NCBI GenBank assembly: GCA_947311455.1
Contig: CAMZKY010000119.1
Location: 1 to 14,834 of the forward strand
Direction of reading: 5' to 3'
Origin: an uncultured Marinosulfonomonas sp.
Lineage (GTDB): Bacteria > Pseudomonadota > Alphaproteobacteria > Rhodobacterales > Rhodobacteraceae
Length of the DNA stretch: 14,834 bases
The position numbers and the translations under genes are program-made. Shown in pieces: positions 7,393 through 13,189 of this stretch. The notes under the pieces were generated by a model. It worked only from the letters and a program-made list of their open reading frames with translations, was not told the origin of the DNA and did no database searches. The first letter of the stretch is position 1, and each line of letters opens with the position of its first letter.

Positions 7393-8010
7393 ATGCTTAC
7401 TCTATTTGCAAACTTCAAAGGCGGAACCGGCAAAAGCACTGTGGTGTTCAACATGGCGATGTGGCGCATTGCTCAAGGGCAGGATGTAACTGTTTGCGAT
7501 CTTGATCCACAGCGCACGGTTTCGGATGTGGCCGAAATTCGTGCTGAAGACGGCCATGAACCGGTGTTGAAGGTGGTGAATGAATTGCCAAAGAAACTCG
7601 AGGGCGATTGGCTGATTGATGTTGGCACCTCTGATATGGATGCGGTGCGCGCGGCCATTCGTGCCTGCGATCAGATTGTTATTCCTATTACCCCGTCACA
7701 GGCCGATATCTGGGCCACGCAACAGTTTCTTGAAATTATCGCGGAGGAATGCCCAAAGGGAAAAATGCCTCTCGTGATGGCGTTTATCAACCGCGCCGAT
7801 CCACATCCGCGCTCGCGTGAAAATGCCGAAACACTTGAAGCCATCGAAATGCTTGACCCGATCAAAGCTTTGCCTGAAAAATTGGTGCAACGTCTGGCGT
7901 TTCGCCGTTCGTTTTCCGAAGGGCTGGCCGTGTTCGAGCTTGAGCCGTCGGGCAAGGCCGCCACTGAACTCGAGGCGCTGGCCAAAGCGATTTATCGCAA
8001 ACGTAAATAG
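7393..8010 (+). CDS. Orphan ParA/MinD-family ATPase
   Basis: Cytoplasmic P-loop ATPase of 205 residues. It shows the deviant Walker A motif KGGTGKST (residues 9-16, signature lysine K9), Walker A' CDLDPQ (35-40) and Walker B WLIDVG (D76), followed by IVIPITPSQADIWATQQFLE. This is the ParA/Soj/MinD fold, which dimerises with ATP on nucleoid or membrane and moves or positions cargo. It is short and lacks an N-terminal HTH, and there is no ParB-like gene or obvious parS cluster nearby. It therefore resembles orphan ParAs that position protein cargos (McdA for carboxysomes, PpfA for chemoreceptor clusters) more than plasmid partition ParAs. It is followed after 47 nt by a membrane-anchored TPR protein and then a dynamin-like GTPase; either could be its cargo adaptor. 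The cargo is inferred, not shown. Confidence 0.92.
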   Translation: MLTLFANFKGGTGKSTVVFNMAMWRIAQGQDVTVCDLDPQRTVSDVAEIRAEDGHEPVLKVVNELPKKLEGDWLIDVGTSDMDAVRAAIRACDQIVIPITPSQADIWATQQFLEIIAEECPKGKMPLVMAFINRADPHPRSRENAETLEAIEMLDPIKALPEKLVQRLAFRRSFSEGLAVFELEPSGKAATELEALAKAIYRKRK

Positions 8011-8057
8011 AAATTTCACGCCGTTTTTGGCGTATGACCCAACCTGAGGATCTTCTA

Positions 8058-8789
8058 ATGATCATGCCATTTATAAGACTTGTTATCATTTACATCATCG
8101 TCATTCTTGCCGCTGTTTTGTTCTTTAATCGCGACCGTGTGATGGGCATGATGGGGTATGGTTATGGACAAGGCCGCGGTGAGCATCATCAAGGGGCCGA
8201 AATGGGCCAAGGCGGTGAAATGGGTATGGATCATGTTGGCCACGGCAACCATGATGAAGGGAGCGAACATCAAGGTGAAACCGCACTTGCAACGCCGATG
8301 GCAACCGGACTGGATGAGGGAAATTCTGAAACCCAAGCCAGCGCTGAATCCGAAGGCGGAGCCGAAGCGCCGGCAACAGCTGAAGAACGCCCCGTTTATC
8401 CAACGGCAGATACAGCGGCGATTGTTATGCCATCTGCAACCGCCCTTGCTACTGCTGCACCCCAACCCGCTGCGACGTCAGAAGATCAAGCCGTGCGAAA
8501 ACGCATCGCCGAGGCGCGTGCGGCATATTGGAGTGGTGATATGGCCGCCGCTGAGACGCACTACAGCGCCCTTGTGAATGACGCGCCGGACAATGCCGAT
8601 ATTCATGGCGAGTTTGGTAATTTACTATACGCGCAACGCCGGTATAGCGAAGCAGCGGCGCAATATTTTTTCGCTGGTCAACAGCTGATCGCTGAAGGTA
8701 AAATGAACCAAGCCATGCCGTTAATTGGTGTGTTACAAAACCTTGCGCCTGAAAAGGCTGCACAGCTTCGTAAACTTGCTGGCCAATAG
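8058..8789 (+). CDS. Membrane-anchored TPR protein with His/Met-rich linker
   Basis: Predicted 243-residue protein. The ATG at 8058 is chosen because GAGGA lies seven nt upstream; an in-frame ATG at 8034 has no ribosome site. One N-terminal membrane helix spans residues 5-23 (FIRLVIIYIIVILAAVLFF). Residues 29-75 are very rich in Gly, His, Met and acidic residues (six His and six Met, e.g. GEHHQGAEMG and GMDHVGHGNHDEG), suggesting metal binding or a flexible charged linker. An Ala/Pro/Glu/Thr-rich spacer follows (about 76-144), then a C-terminal tetratricopeptide region of roughly two helical repeats (about 145-235; EARAAYWSGDMAAAETHYSALVNDAPDNADI...). Topology is ambiguous because positive charges flank both sides of the helix. 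If the C-terminus is cytoplasmic, the TPR could dock the adjacent ParA or dynamin. It sits between those two genes. The specific function is unknown. Confidence 0.82.
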   Translation: MIMPFIRLVIIYIIVILAAVLFFNRDRVMGMMGYGYGQGRGEHHQGAEMGQGGEMGMDHVGHGNHDEGSEHQGETALATPMATGLDEGNSETQASAESEGGAEAPATAEERPVYPTADTAAIVMPSATALATAAPQPAATSEDQAVRKRIAEARAAYWSGDMAAAETHYSALVNDAPDNADIHGEFGNLLYAQRRYSEAAAQYFFAGQQLIAEGKMNQAMPLIGVLQNLAPEKAAQLRKLAGQ

Positions 8790-8812
8790 TCTAGATTGAT
8801 CGGATATATCGT

Positions 8813-10372
8813 ATGAGCCAATTCCTGAAAAACCGCCTCGCCCGTTTGGAGAACCATCTGAAAGCCGAAAATCCGGCTTTGTTAGAGGTGCTTCCAACCT
8901 ATTATCAATTTGATAAGGTTTTGCACCGCACGGGGCTTTTGAGCAAAGAAACCTCGCTTGCGTCACAGATTTCATGGTGGCCTTTGATTTCGGTTCTGGG
9001 CACGTTTTCATCCGGTAAATCGACGTTTATCAACAGCTATGTGGGTGACAAACTGCAAAGCACGGGTAATCAGGCGGTAGACGATAAATTCACCGTAATT
9101 TGCCATCGTTCCTCCGACACAAGTGGTAATCAAACCTTACCGGGCACCGCGCTGGATGCCGATCCGCGTTTTCCGTTTTTCCGCATTAGCCACGAGATCG
9201 AAAAAGTGGCGCAGGGCGAAGGCAAACACATTGAAAGCTATCTGCAGCTGCGCACCGCAGCCACGGATCAAGTAAAGAATAAAATCATCATCGACAGCCC
9301 CGGATTTGATGCCGATGATCAGCGCAACGCCACCCTGCGGATCACCGACCACATTATTGATTTGTCTGATCTGGTGCTGGTGTTCTTTGATGCGCGCCAC
9401 CCCGAACCCGGCGCAATGCAAGACACGCTTGAACATCTGGTGGCCCGCACAGTGGGCCGCACGGACGCGTCAAAATTTATTTATGTGCTGAACCAAATTG
9501 ACACCGCCGCGCGCGAAGATAACCCCGAGGAAATTTTTGGCGCGTGGCAACGTTCCATTGCGCAGGCGGGTCTAACGGCTGGCCAGTTTTACACGATTTA
9601 TAATGAGGCTTCATCGATCCCAATTGAAGATCAAGCCTTGCGTGAGCGATTTCAATCCAAACGTGATCACGATCTTGAAAAAATCATCGCGCGTATGGAC
9701 GAAGTTGAACTTCAGCGCAATTATCGAATCGTCAGCGTTCTGGAAACCGTGGCCAATGAACTGGATCACGATATCCTGCCTGAACTGCGCAACGCCAAGG
9801 CAAAATGGCGCCGTGGTGTTCTGATCGGTGACGGCATTGCGCTGGCGCTGCTGATCGCCGCTGTTGTGGGTGGTGCGGTATATTTCAAATGGATGCCACC
9901 CATGGAAATCTTTTCGCTTGAATGGATCATGGCCCATAAAATTGACAGCATCGTCGCTGTTGTAGGTGCGCTGATCCTTGCATTTACCTTTCATTTCTGG
10001 ATGCGGGGCGTGGTTGCAAAACGTATCGCTGCGACCCTAAGTGAAGCCTATGGCCATGTTGAACTGAACGTGCGGGCGGCGTTTCTGAAAAGTGCAGGTG
10101 CCTTTCATTCAATTTTCCGCAAGGAACCTGCGGGCTGGGGCGGGCGTGCAATGAAAAACCTGCGCCAAATTCGTGAAACGGTGGCAACGCACATTCAGAA
10201 CCTGAATGACCTTTATGCTGATCCGTCGGGGCGTGCGGCTGTTGTTGCCGAAACAGCCAAAGCCATCACTGACGTATCAAAACCGATTGAGCCTACACCC
10301 GCTGCCCCTATTGATGAGCCAAAGCCAGACGTAGCAACGGATGCCAAGCCAGACACCAAAACCGAGGCGTAA
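8813..10372 (+). CDS. Dynamin/EHD-like GTPase with two membrane helices
   Basis: Large GTPase of 519 residues in the dynamin superfamily, whose members bind and remodel membranes by GTP-driven oligomerisation. G1 is GTFSSGKST (63-71); a G2 threonine is likely in KFTVI (about T94); G3 is DSPG (161-164); G4 is NQID (227-230), a variant of N/TKxD. The SSGKST loop, the TGNQAVDDKFTVI segment and DLVLVFFDARH after G3 recall EHD-type and bacterial dynamin-like proteins. A helical stalk region follows (about 275-330). Two membrane helices (about 337-357 and 379-396) form a hairpin separated by an aromatic/acidic loop, and then come a further helical stretch and an acidic Pro/Lys/Asp tail (about 475-519). 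The start has a GGA site 8 nt upstream. The downstream M41-like gene begins 3 nt after the stop, so the two are probably coupled. Its target membrane is unknown. Confidence 0.88.
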   Translation: MSQFLKNRLARLENHLKAENPALLEVLPTYYQFDKVLHRTGLLSKETSLASQISWWPLISVLGTFSSGKSTFINSYVGDKLQSTGNQAVDDKFTVICHRSSDTSGNQTLPGTALDADPRFPFFRISHEIEKVAQGEGKHIESYLQLRTAATDQVKNKIIIDSPGFDADDQRNATLRITDHIIDLSDLVLVFFDARHPEPGAMQDTLEHLVARTVGRTDASKFIYVLNQIDTAAREDNPEEIFGAWQRSIAQAGLTAGQFYTIYNEASSIPIEDQALRERFQSKRDHDLEKIIARMDEVELQRNYRIVSVLETVANELDHDILPELRNAKAKWRRGVLIGDGIALALLIAAVVGGAVYFKWMPPMEIFSLEWIMAHKIDSIVAVVGALILAFTFHFWMRGVVAKRIAATLSEAYGHVELNVRAAFLKSAGAFHSIFRKEPAGWGGRAMKNLRQIRETVATHIQNLNDLYADPSGRAAVVAETAKAITDVSKPIEPTPAAPIDEPKPDVATDAKPDTKTEA

Positions 10373-10375
10373 CCA

Positions 10376-10957
10376 ATGTATTCAGAAGTTGCTTGCTCCA
10401 TCCCCGAAGGGCGCTGCGCCGATCAAATTTATCGCTTGTCGGTATACGAGGCAGGCCATGCGTTAACCGCGCGCGCGCTTGGCCTTAAGGTGATATCAGT
10501 GCGGATTTTGCCGCGCCCTCCGGTTTTGATTTCCGATAAAACCTTTACCCACAACAACTGGGAATCGTTTATCGAGATGTTGGAAATCCGCATCATTGAG
10601 TTGTTTGGCGGCCAGATTGCTGAGGAACACGCCTGTGATTCCAATACCTGTTGTGGTGGTGATATTGCCCGTATTGATGAGCTTGCACGTCTTATTGCCG
10701 GGCTGGCAGGAGAAGGTGATCCCGAGGAAATCTATTTTGAACTGGAAGCTGTCGCATCGAAAATATTCGAGGACAAAGCCTTTCTGGATGCTATTCTGCC
10801 CCTTGCGGAATTTCTTCATGACCGTGTGAAAGCCGGCCATGAAGAGATTAAAGGCAAAGACGTTGAACGGGAAATGGATAGGTTTGTGCCGCCGCTGCCC
10901 AAAAGCGAAAGTTGGATGGGCCGTGTTTTTTCTTTTGGGAAGAAAAAAGCCAGCTAG
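10376..10957 (+). CDS. FtsH-protease-domain (M41-like) protein with degenerate zinc motif
   Basis: Protein of 193 residues that matches only the protease half of FtsH; there is no AAA+ module and no membrane segment. The stretch LSVYEAGHALTARALGLKVISVRILPR corresponds to FtsH's AYHEAGHA...HKVSIIPR region; LFGGQIAEE (77-84) matches LGGR-AEE; GGDIARIDELARLI (94-107) matches the segment bearing the third zinc ligand, here D96. The first zinc histidine of HExxH is Tyr24 (codon TAC), while E25 and H28 remain. It may therefore be an inactive or re-purposed peptidase fold, or bind metal differently. The C-terminal tail is basic (VFSFGKKKAS). A GAGG ribosome site lies inside the 3' end of the dynamin gene, and the gap is 3 nt, so the two genes are probably translationally coupled. 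A role as a non-catalytic partner of the GTPase is inference. Confidence 0.85.
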   Translation: MYSEVACSIPEGRCADQIYRLSVYEAGHALTARALGLKVISVRILPRPPVLISDKTFTHNNWESFIEMLEIRIIELFGGQIAEEHACDSNTCCGGDIARIDELARLIAGLAGEGDPEEIYFELEAVASKIFEDKAFLDAILPLAEFLHDRVKAGHEEIKGKDVEREMDRFVPPLPKSESWMGRVFSFGKKKAS

Positions 10958-10997
10958 CCGACTTTCCCCCTGAGCGGTTTTGACCGATTTGGAGGGC

Positions 10998-11026
10998 TTG
11001 AAAACCGAAGCACGTTCTATTACCGT
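10998..11026 (+). promoter_or_regulatory. Candidate promoter for the FMN riboswitch-ribN transcript
   Basis: TTGAAA (10998-11003) is followed after 17 nt by TACCGT (11021-11026), about 30 nt before the riboswitch P1 stem. The -35 is good and the -10 is poor (3 of 6), so the assignment is tentative. The rest of 10958-11054 holds only a short CGGT/ACCG hairpin (10975-10986) with no T-run; no strong terminator for the preceding operon is evident. Confidence 0.3.
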
Positions 11027-11054
11027 ATTCAGGCTGGTCAATCAAGGCTAGCAT

Positions 11055-11189
11055 GTTCTCAGGGCGGGGTGCAATTCCCCACCGGCGGTAAGCACAATGT
11101 GTAAGCCCGCGAGCGCCTTTGAATTTCAAAGGGTCAGCAGATCTGGTGCAACTCCAGAGCCGACGGTCATAGTCCGGATGGAAGAGAAC
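11055..11189 (+). ncRNA. FMN riboswitch (RFN element)
   Basis: The conserved RFN features are all present: P1 closing strands GTTCTC (11055-11060) and GAGAAC (11184-11189), AGGGCGGGGTGCAATTCCCC, ACCGGCGGTAAG, the variable CTTTGAATTTCAAAG hairpin, GTCAGCAGATCTGGTGCAACT, and CCGACGGTCATAGTCCGGATG. It binds flavin mononucleotide and reduces expression of riboflavin synthesis or uptake genes when FMN is abundant. It precedes a RibN-type transporter by about 78 nt. The expression platform downstream looks translational. Confidence 0.97.
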
Positions 11190-11191
11190 GG

Positions 11192-11262
11192 GGTAAAACA
11201 CACTGGAGAGCTGTGTTTTATGTCCTGTTTTGCCTTGAGTCTTGGTGCAAAAGGAAAGGACA
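11192..11262 (+). promoter_or_regulatory. Riboswitch expression platform with ribosome-site sequestering hairpin
   Basis: Two mutually exclusive folds can be read. Fold one has hairpin TAAAACACA/TGTGTTTTA (11194-11202 with 11212-11220) followed by a sequestor in which TGTCCT and TTTTGC (11221-11226, 11228-11233) pair with AGGACA and GCAAAA (11257-11262, 11247-11252), burying the AAGGAAAGGA ribosome site. Fold two has GGTAAAACA (11192-11200) pairing with TGTTTTGCC (11226-11234), which breaks both hairpins and frees the site. The extension of fold two by G-U pairs reaches C11189 of P1. Which fold is favoured with FMN is inferred from the usual off-switch behaviour. Confidence 0.65.
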
Positions 11263-11266
11263 CGCC

Positions 11267-12163
11267 ATGACTCAGACTAACTCACGCAGAAACACTGCGT
11301 TACAGGGGGCCGTATTTATGATTGCGGCGGGCCTGTTATTTGCCATTGATAATACGCTGGTTCAAATACTGACCATGACCCATGGTCAGGCCTCGACCAC
11401 GGTGGCCTTCTGGCAATATTTTATTGCCGCATTATTCAGTATTCCTTGGGTTATGGCGCGTTTGAAAGGCTCGCTCAAAACCAAACGCTGGGCTTTGCAA
11501 ATCTTGCGGGTGGTTCTGGCGGCGGCTGGTGTGCAGCTGTGGGTTCTGGGCCTTGCTCATATGCCGATCTGGCAGGCGATTGCATTGATTATGACATCCC
11601 CATTCTTCGTAACCATCGGGGCAAATTTCCTATTGGGCGAGCCTGTAAAAGGCGATCGCTGGCTGGCGGTATTTGTTGGATTTATTGGGGGGATGATTAT
11701 TCTATCGCCGTGGTCTGATGCATTCACTGCGTGGGCGTTGCTGCCTGTTGGCGCGGCGTTCTTATGGGGTATGTCATCGCTGGTGACCAAGATTTTGACC
11801 CGCACGGAAACGCCGGATTCGCTGACATTGTATCTGTTGGTATTGCTAACACCGATCAATGCGGCGCTTGCCGTTGGTGCCGGATTTGCGATTACGGCTG
11901 ATGCGGCGATTTGGCTGATCGTTCTTACGGGTGTTCTAACGGCCGCTGCAAACTATTCGTTGATCAAAGCTTACAGCATCGCAGACGCCGCGTATTTGCA
12001 ACCGTTTGATCATATCAAATTGCCGTTCAATTTGTTGTTTGGATGGCTTGTCTTTAGCTATTTACCAGCAGGTGAAATGTGGATCGGCACCGCGCTTATT
12101 GTGGCGGCATCGGTGTTCTTGTTGAACCGTGAAGCAAGTGTAAGTGACGCACAAACTGCGTAA
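11267..12163 (+). CDS. ribN: Riboflavin transporter RibN (EamA/DMT family)
   Basis: Inner-membrane permease of 298 residues with about ten hydrophobic helices and two EamA-type halves, the drug/metabolite transporter fold. The start is the ATG at 11267, six nt after AAGGAAAGGA; a GTG at 11213 in the same frame lies in the riboswitch platform and is rejected. The N-terminus GAVFMIAAGLLFAIDNTLVQ, the first-half segment VVLAAAGVQLWVLGLAHMP and the second-half segment AANYSLIKAYSIADAAYLQPFDHIKLPF are typical DMT sequence. The direct placement behind an FMN riboswitch identifies the substrate as riboflavin or flavin, as established for RibN of rhizobia and Vibrio. It converges on a GntR-family regulator gene with a shared terminator between them. 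Uptake should be repressed when FMN is plentiful. Confidence 0.88.
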   Translation: MTQTNSRRNTALQGAVFMIAAGLLFAIDNTLVQILTMTHGQASTTVAFWQYFIAALFSIPWVMARLKGSLKTKRWALQILRVVLAAAGVQLWVLGLAHMPIWQAIALIMTSPFFVTIGANFLLGEPVKGDRWLAVFVGFIGGMIILSPWSDAFTAWALLPVGAAFLWGMSSLVTKILTRTETPDSLTLYLLVLLTPINAALAVGAGFAITADAAIWLIVLTGVLTAAANYSLIKAYSIADAAYLQPFDHIKLPFNLLFGWLVFSYLPAGEMWIGTALIVAASVFLLNREASVSDAQTA

Positions 12164-12169
12164 ATAAGT

Positions 12170-12198
12170 ATCGGCCGGTTTACGGTAAATCGGCCGAT
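12170..12198. terminator. Bidirectional terminator between convergent genes
   Basis: ATCGGCCG (12170-12177) pairs with CGGCCGAT (12191-12198), continued by a G-T pair and TTTA/TAAA around a CGG loop: a 13-pair stem seven nt after the ribN stop and seven nt before the regulator's stop. Flanks are only moderately T-rich in each direction (CTTTAT and ACTTATTTA), so it may act as a terminator or convergent transcript insulator. Confidence 0.7.
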
Positions 12199-12204
12199 TA
12201 CCCT

Positions 12205-12972
12205 TTATCGAGAAATTTCCTGATCCAGCCGCAGCCGCGCTATGCTTTCGTTATGATCGGCGGTTTGTTGGGTTTTCAGGGCAAGCTCGACATAATCCAG
12301 ATGCGCCTCGATTGCGGCGCGGGTGGCGGTGGCATCGCGGGCTTGCAAGGCGTTGTTGATGACGCGATGTTGATCCAACAGGCCGCGCCGCGTGGTGCGT
12401 TGCTGGAACATGGTTTTGCGACTATAGAAAACCCCGTTGCGCAACAGATCAAACATCGAGCGCATCATGTGCAGCATAATCACGTTGTGGCTGGCCTCGA
12501 TGATCGACAGATGAAAATCGGCATCTAGCGCAGCCTCGTCTGCCGAATTGCGTTTTGGGTGCGCGGCTTCCATTTTTTCAAAGATTGTGTTGATGATTTT
12601 TAGGTCGGTGTCGGAGGCGTATTTAGCGGCGCGCTCCCCCGCCAACCCCTCCATATCGCGGCGAAAGGCAAGGTAATCAAGCGCGGCTTCATCGTGGTGG
12701 GCAAAGATTTCGGTAAGCGGTTTGGGAAAGGTTGAGCCAAGCGCATCAGACACAAATATTCCCGCCCCCGCGCGGGTTTCCAACAGCCCTGATTGTGAAA
12801 GGGTTGCGATTGCATCGCGCAAGCTGGGCCGCGATACGCCCAATCTTTCGGAAAGATCCCGTTCCGATGGCAGCCGTTCGCCCGGGCGCAGGATACCGCG
12901 CAGGATTAGTTGTTCGATTTGGTGAACAACGGCATCAGCCAGTTTTTCGGGATGAACGGGTTTAAATGGCAT
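12205..12972 (-). CDS. FadR-family (GntR/FCD) transcriptional regulator
   Basis: DNA-binding regulator of 255 residues. The N-terminal winged helix is at about 10-75 (LADAVVHQIEQLILRGIL, then GERLPSERDLSERLGVSRPS, then ETRAGAGIFVSD). The C-terminal all-helical FCD effector domain (about 95-235) retains the metal/ligand residues D150, H154 (DADFH), H202 (DQH) and H224 (EAHLD), as in PdhR/LldR-like and other metal-dependent FCD regulators, which sense small carboxylic acids. E. coli FadR itself lacks these, so fatty acyl-CoA is a less likely effector. An AAGGGG ribosome site precedes the ATG. A palindrome over its own -10 box suggests autoregulation. No metabolic target gene is adjacent: ribN converges on it and an OmpA-type gene lies upstream, so the regulon cannot be read from this window. 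Confidence 0.88.
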   Translation of the reverse strand: MPFKPVHPEKLADAVVHQIEQLILRGILRPGERLPSERDLSERLGVSRPSLRDAIATLSQSGLLETRAGAGIFVSDALGSTFPKPLTEIFAHHDEAALDYLAFRRDMEGLAGERAAKYASDTDLKIINTIFEKMEAAHPKRNSADEAALDADFHLSIIEASHNVIMLHMMRSMFDLLRNGVFYSRKTMFQQRTTRRGLLDQHRVINNALQARDATATRAAIEAHLDYVELALKTQQTADHNESIARLRLDQEISR

Positions 12973-12992
12973 TGCGGCCCCTTATGATGATT

Positions 12993-13027
12993 GGTCAAAT
13001 TATATGACCGGCGAATAAATGTAGCAA
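12993..13027 (-). promoter_or_regulatory. Promoter and GGTCA-N7-TGACC operator of the FadR-family gene
   Basis: Read on the minus strand, TTGCTA (13022-13027) and a perfect TATAAT (12999-13004) are separated by 17 nt. The -10 hexamer lies inside the inverted repeat GGTCA (13005-13009, minus sense) N7 TGACC (12993-12997). TGGTC/GACCA half-sites are typical for FadR/GntR operators. The position about 20-40 nt before the start codon suggests direct autorepression by blocking RNA polymerase. Confidence 0.7.
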
Positions 13028-13067
13028 TGGCAAAGGAATTTTTCGTGTGGTCTGAGATATCATCAAA

Positions 13068-13095
13068 GATTCCATTATTACGGAATAATAGAATC
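13068..13095. repeat. AT-rich imperfect inverted repeat
   Basis: GATTC-c-ATTATT (13068-13079) mirrors AATAAT-a-GAATC (13084-13095) around ACGG, with one mismatch. It lies between the FadR-family promoter and the OmpA-type gene's terminator, outside any gene. It could be an operator or a weak hairpin; nothing identifies the factor. Confidence 0.4.
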
Positions 13096-13114
13096 GCTAT
13101 TTACAAACAATTAA

Positions 13115-13149
13115 CCCGATACCGCGCCAGTATACTGGGCGGTATCGGG
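13115..13149 (-). terminator. Strong hairpin terminator of the OmpA-type gene
   Basis: CCCGATACCGC (13115-13125) pairs with GCGGTATCGGG (13139-13149), continued by CCAG/CTGG around a TATA loop with one bulged G: about 15 pairs. On the minus strand TTAATTGTTTG follows, which is consistent with an intrinsic terminator about 40 nt after that gene's stop. Confidence 0.75.
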
Positions 13150-13189
13150 CCTAGGTCTACGCCCTAACGTTTATTCGTCGAACTATGAC

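Noticed and set aside
8018..8033. ACGCC-GTTTTT-GGCGT hairpin between the ParA and TPR genes
   Set aside because: The stem is only 5 bp and no T-run follows. The genes are closely spaced and co-directional, so it is unlikely to terminate transcription.
11213..11266. GTG start extending ribN upstream by 18 codons
   Set aside because: It falls inside the riboswitch expression-platform hairpin and has no ribosome site. The ATG at 11267 follows AAGGAAAGGA and starts normal RibN sequence.
12253..12528. Open frame (91 codons) on the + strand inside the FadR-family gene
   Set aside because: It is antisense to a well-conserved FCD domain and has no recognisable motifs or ribosome site; treated as a shadow.
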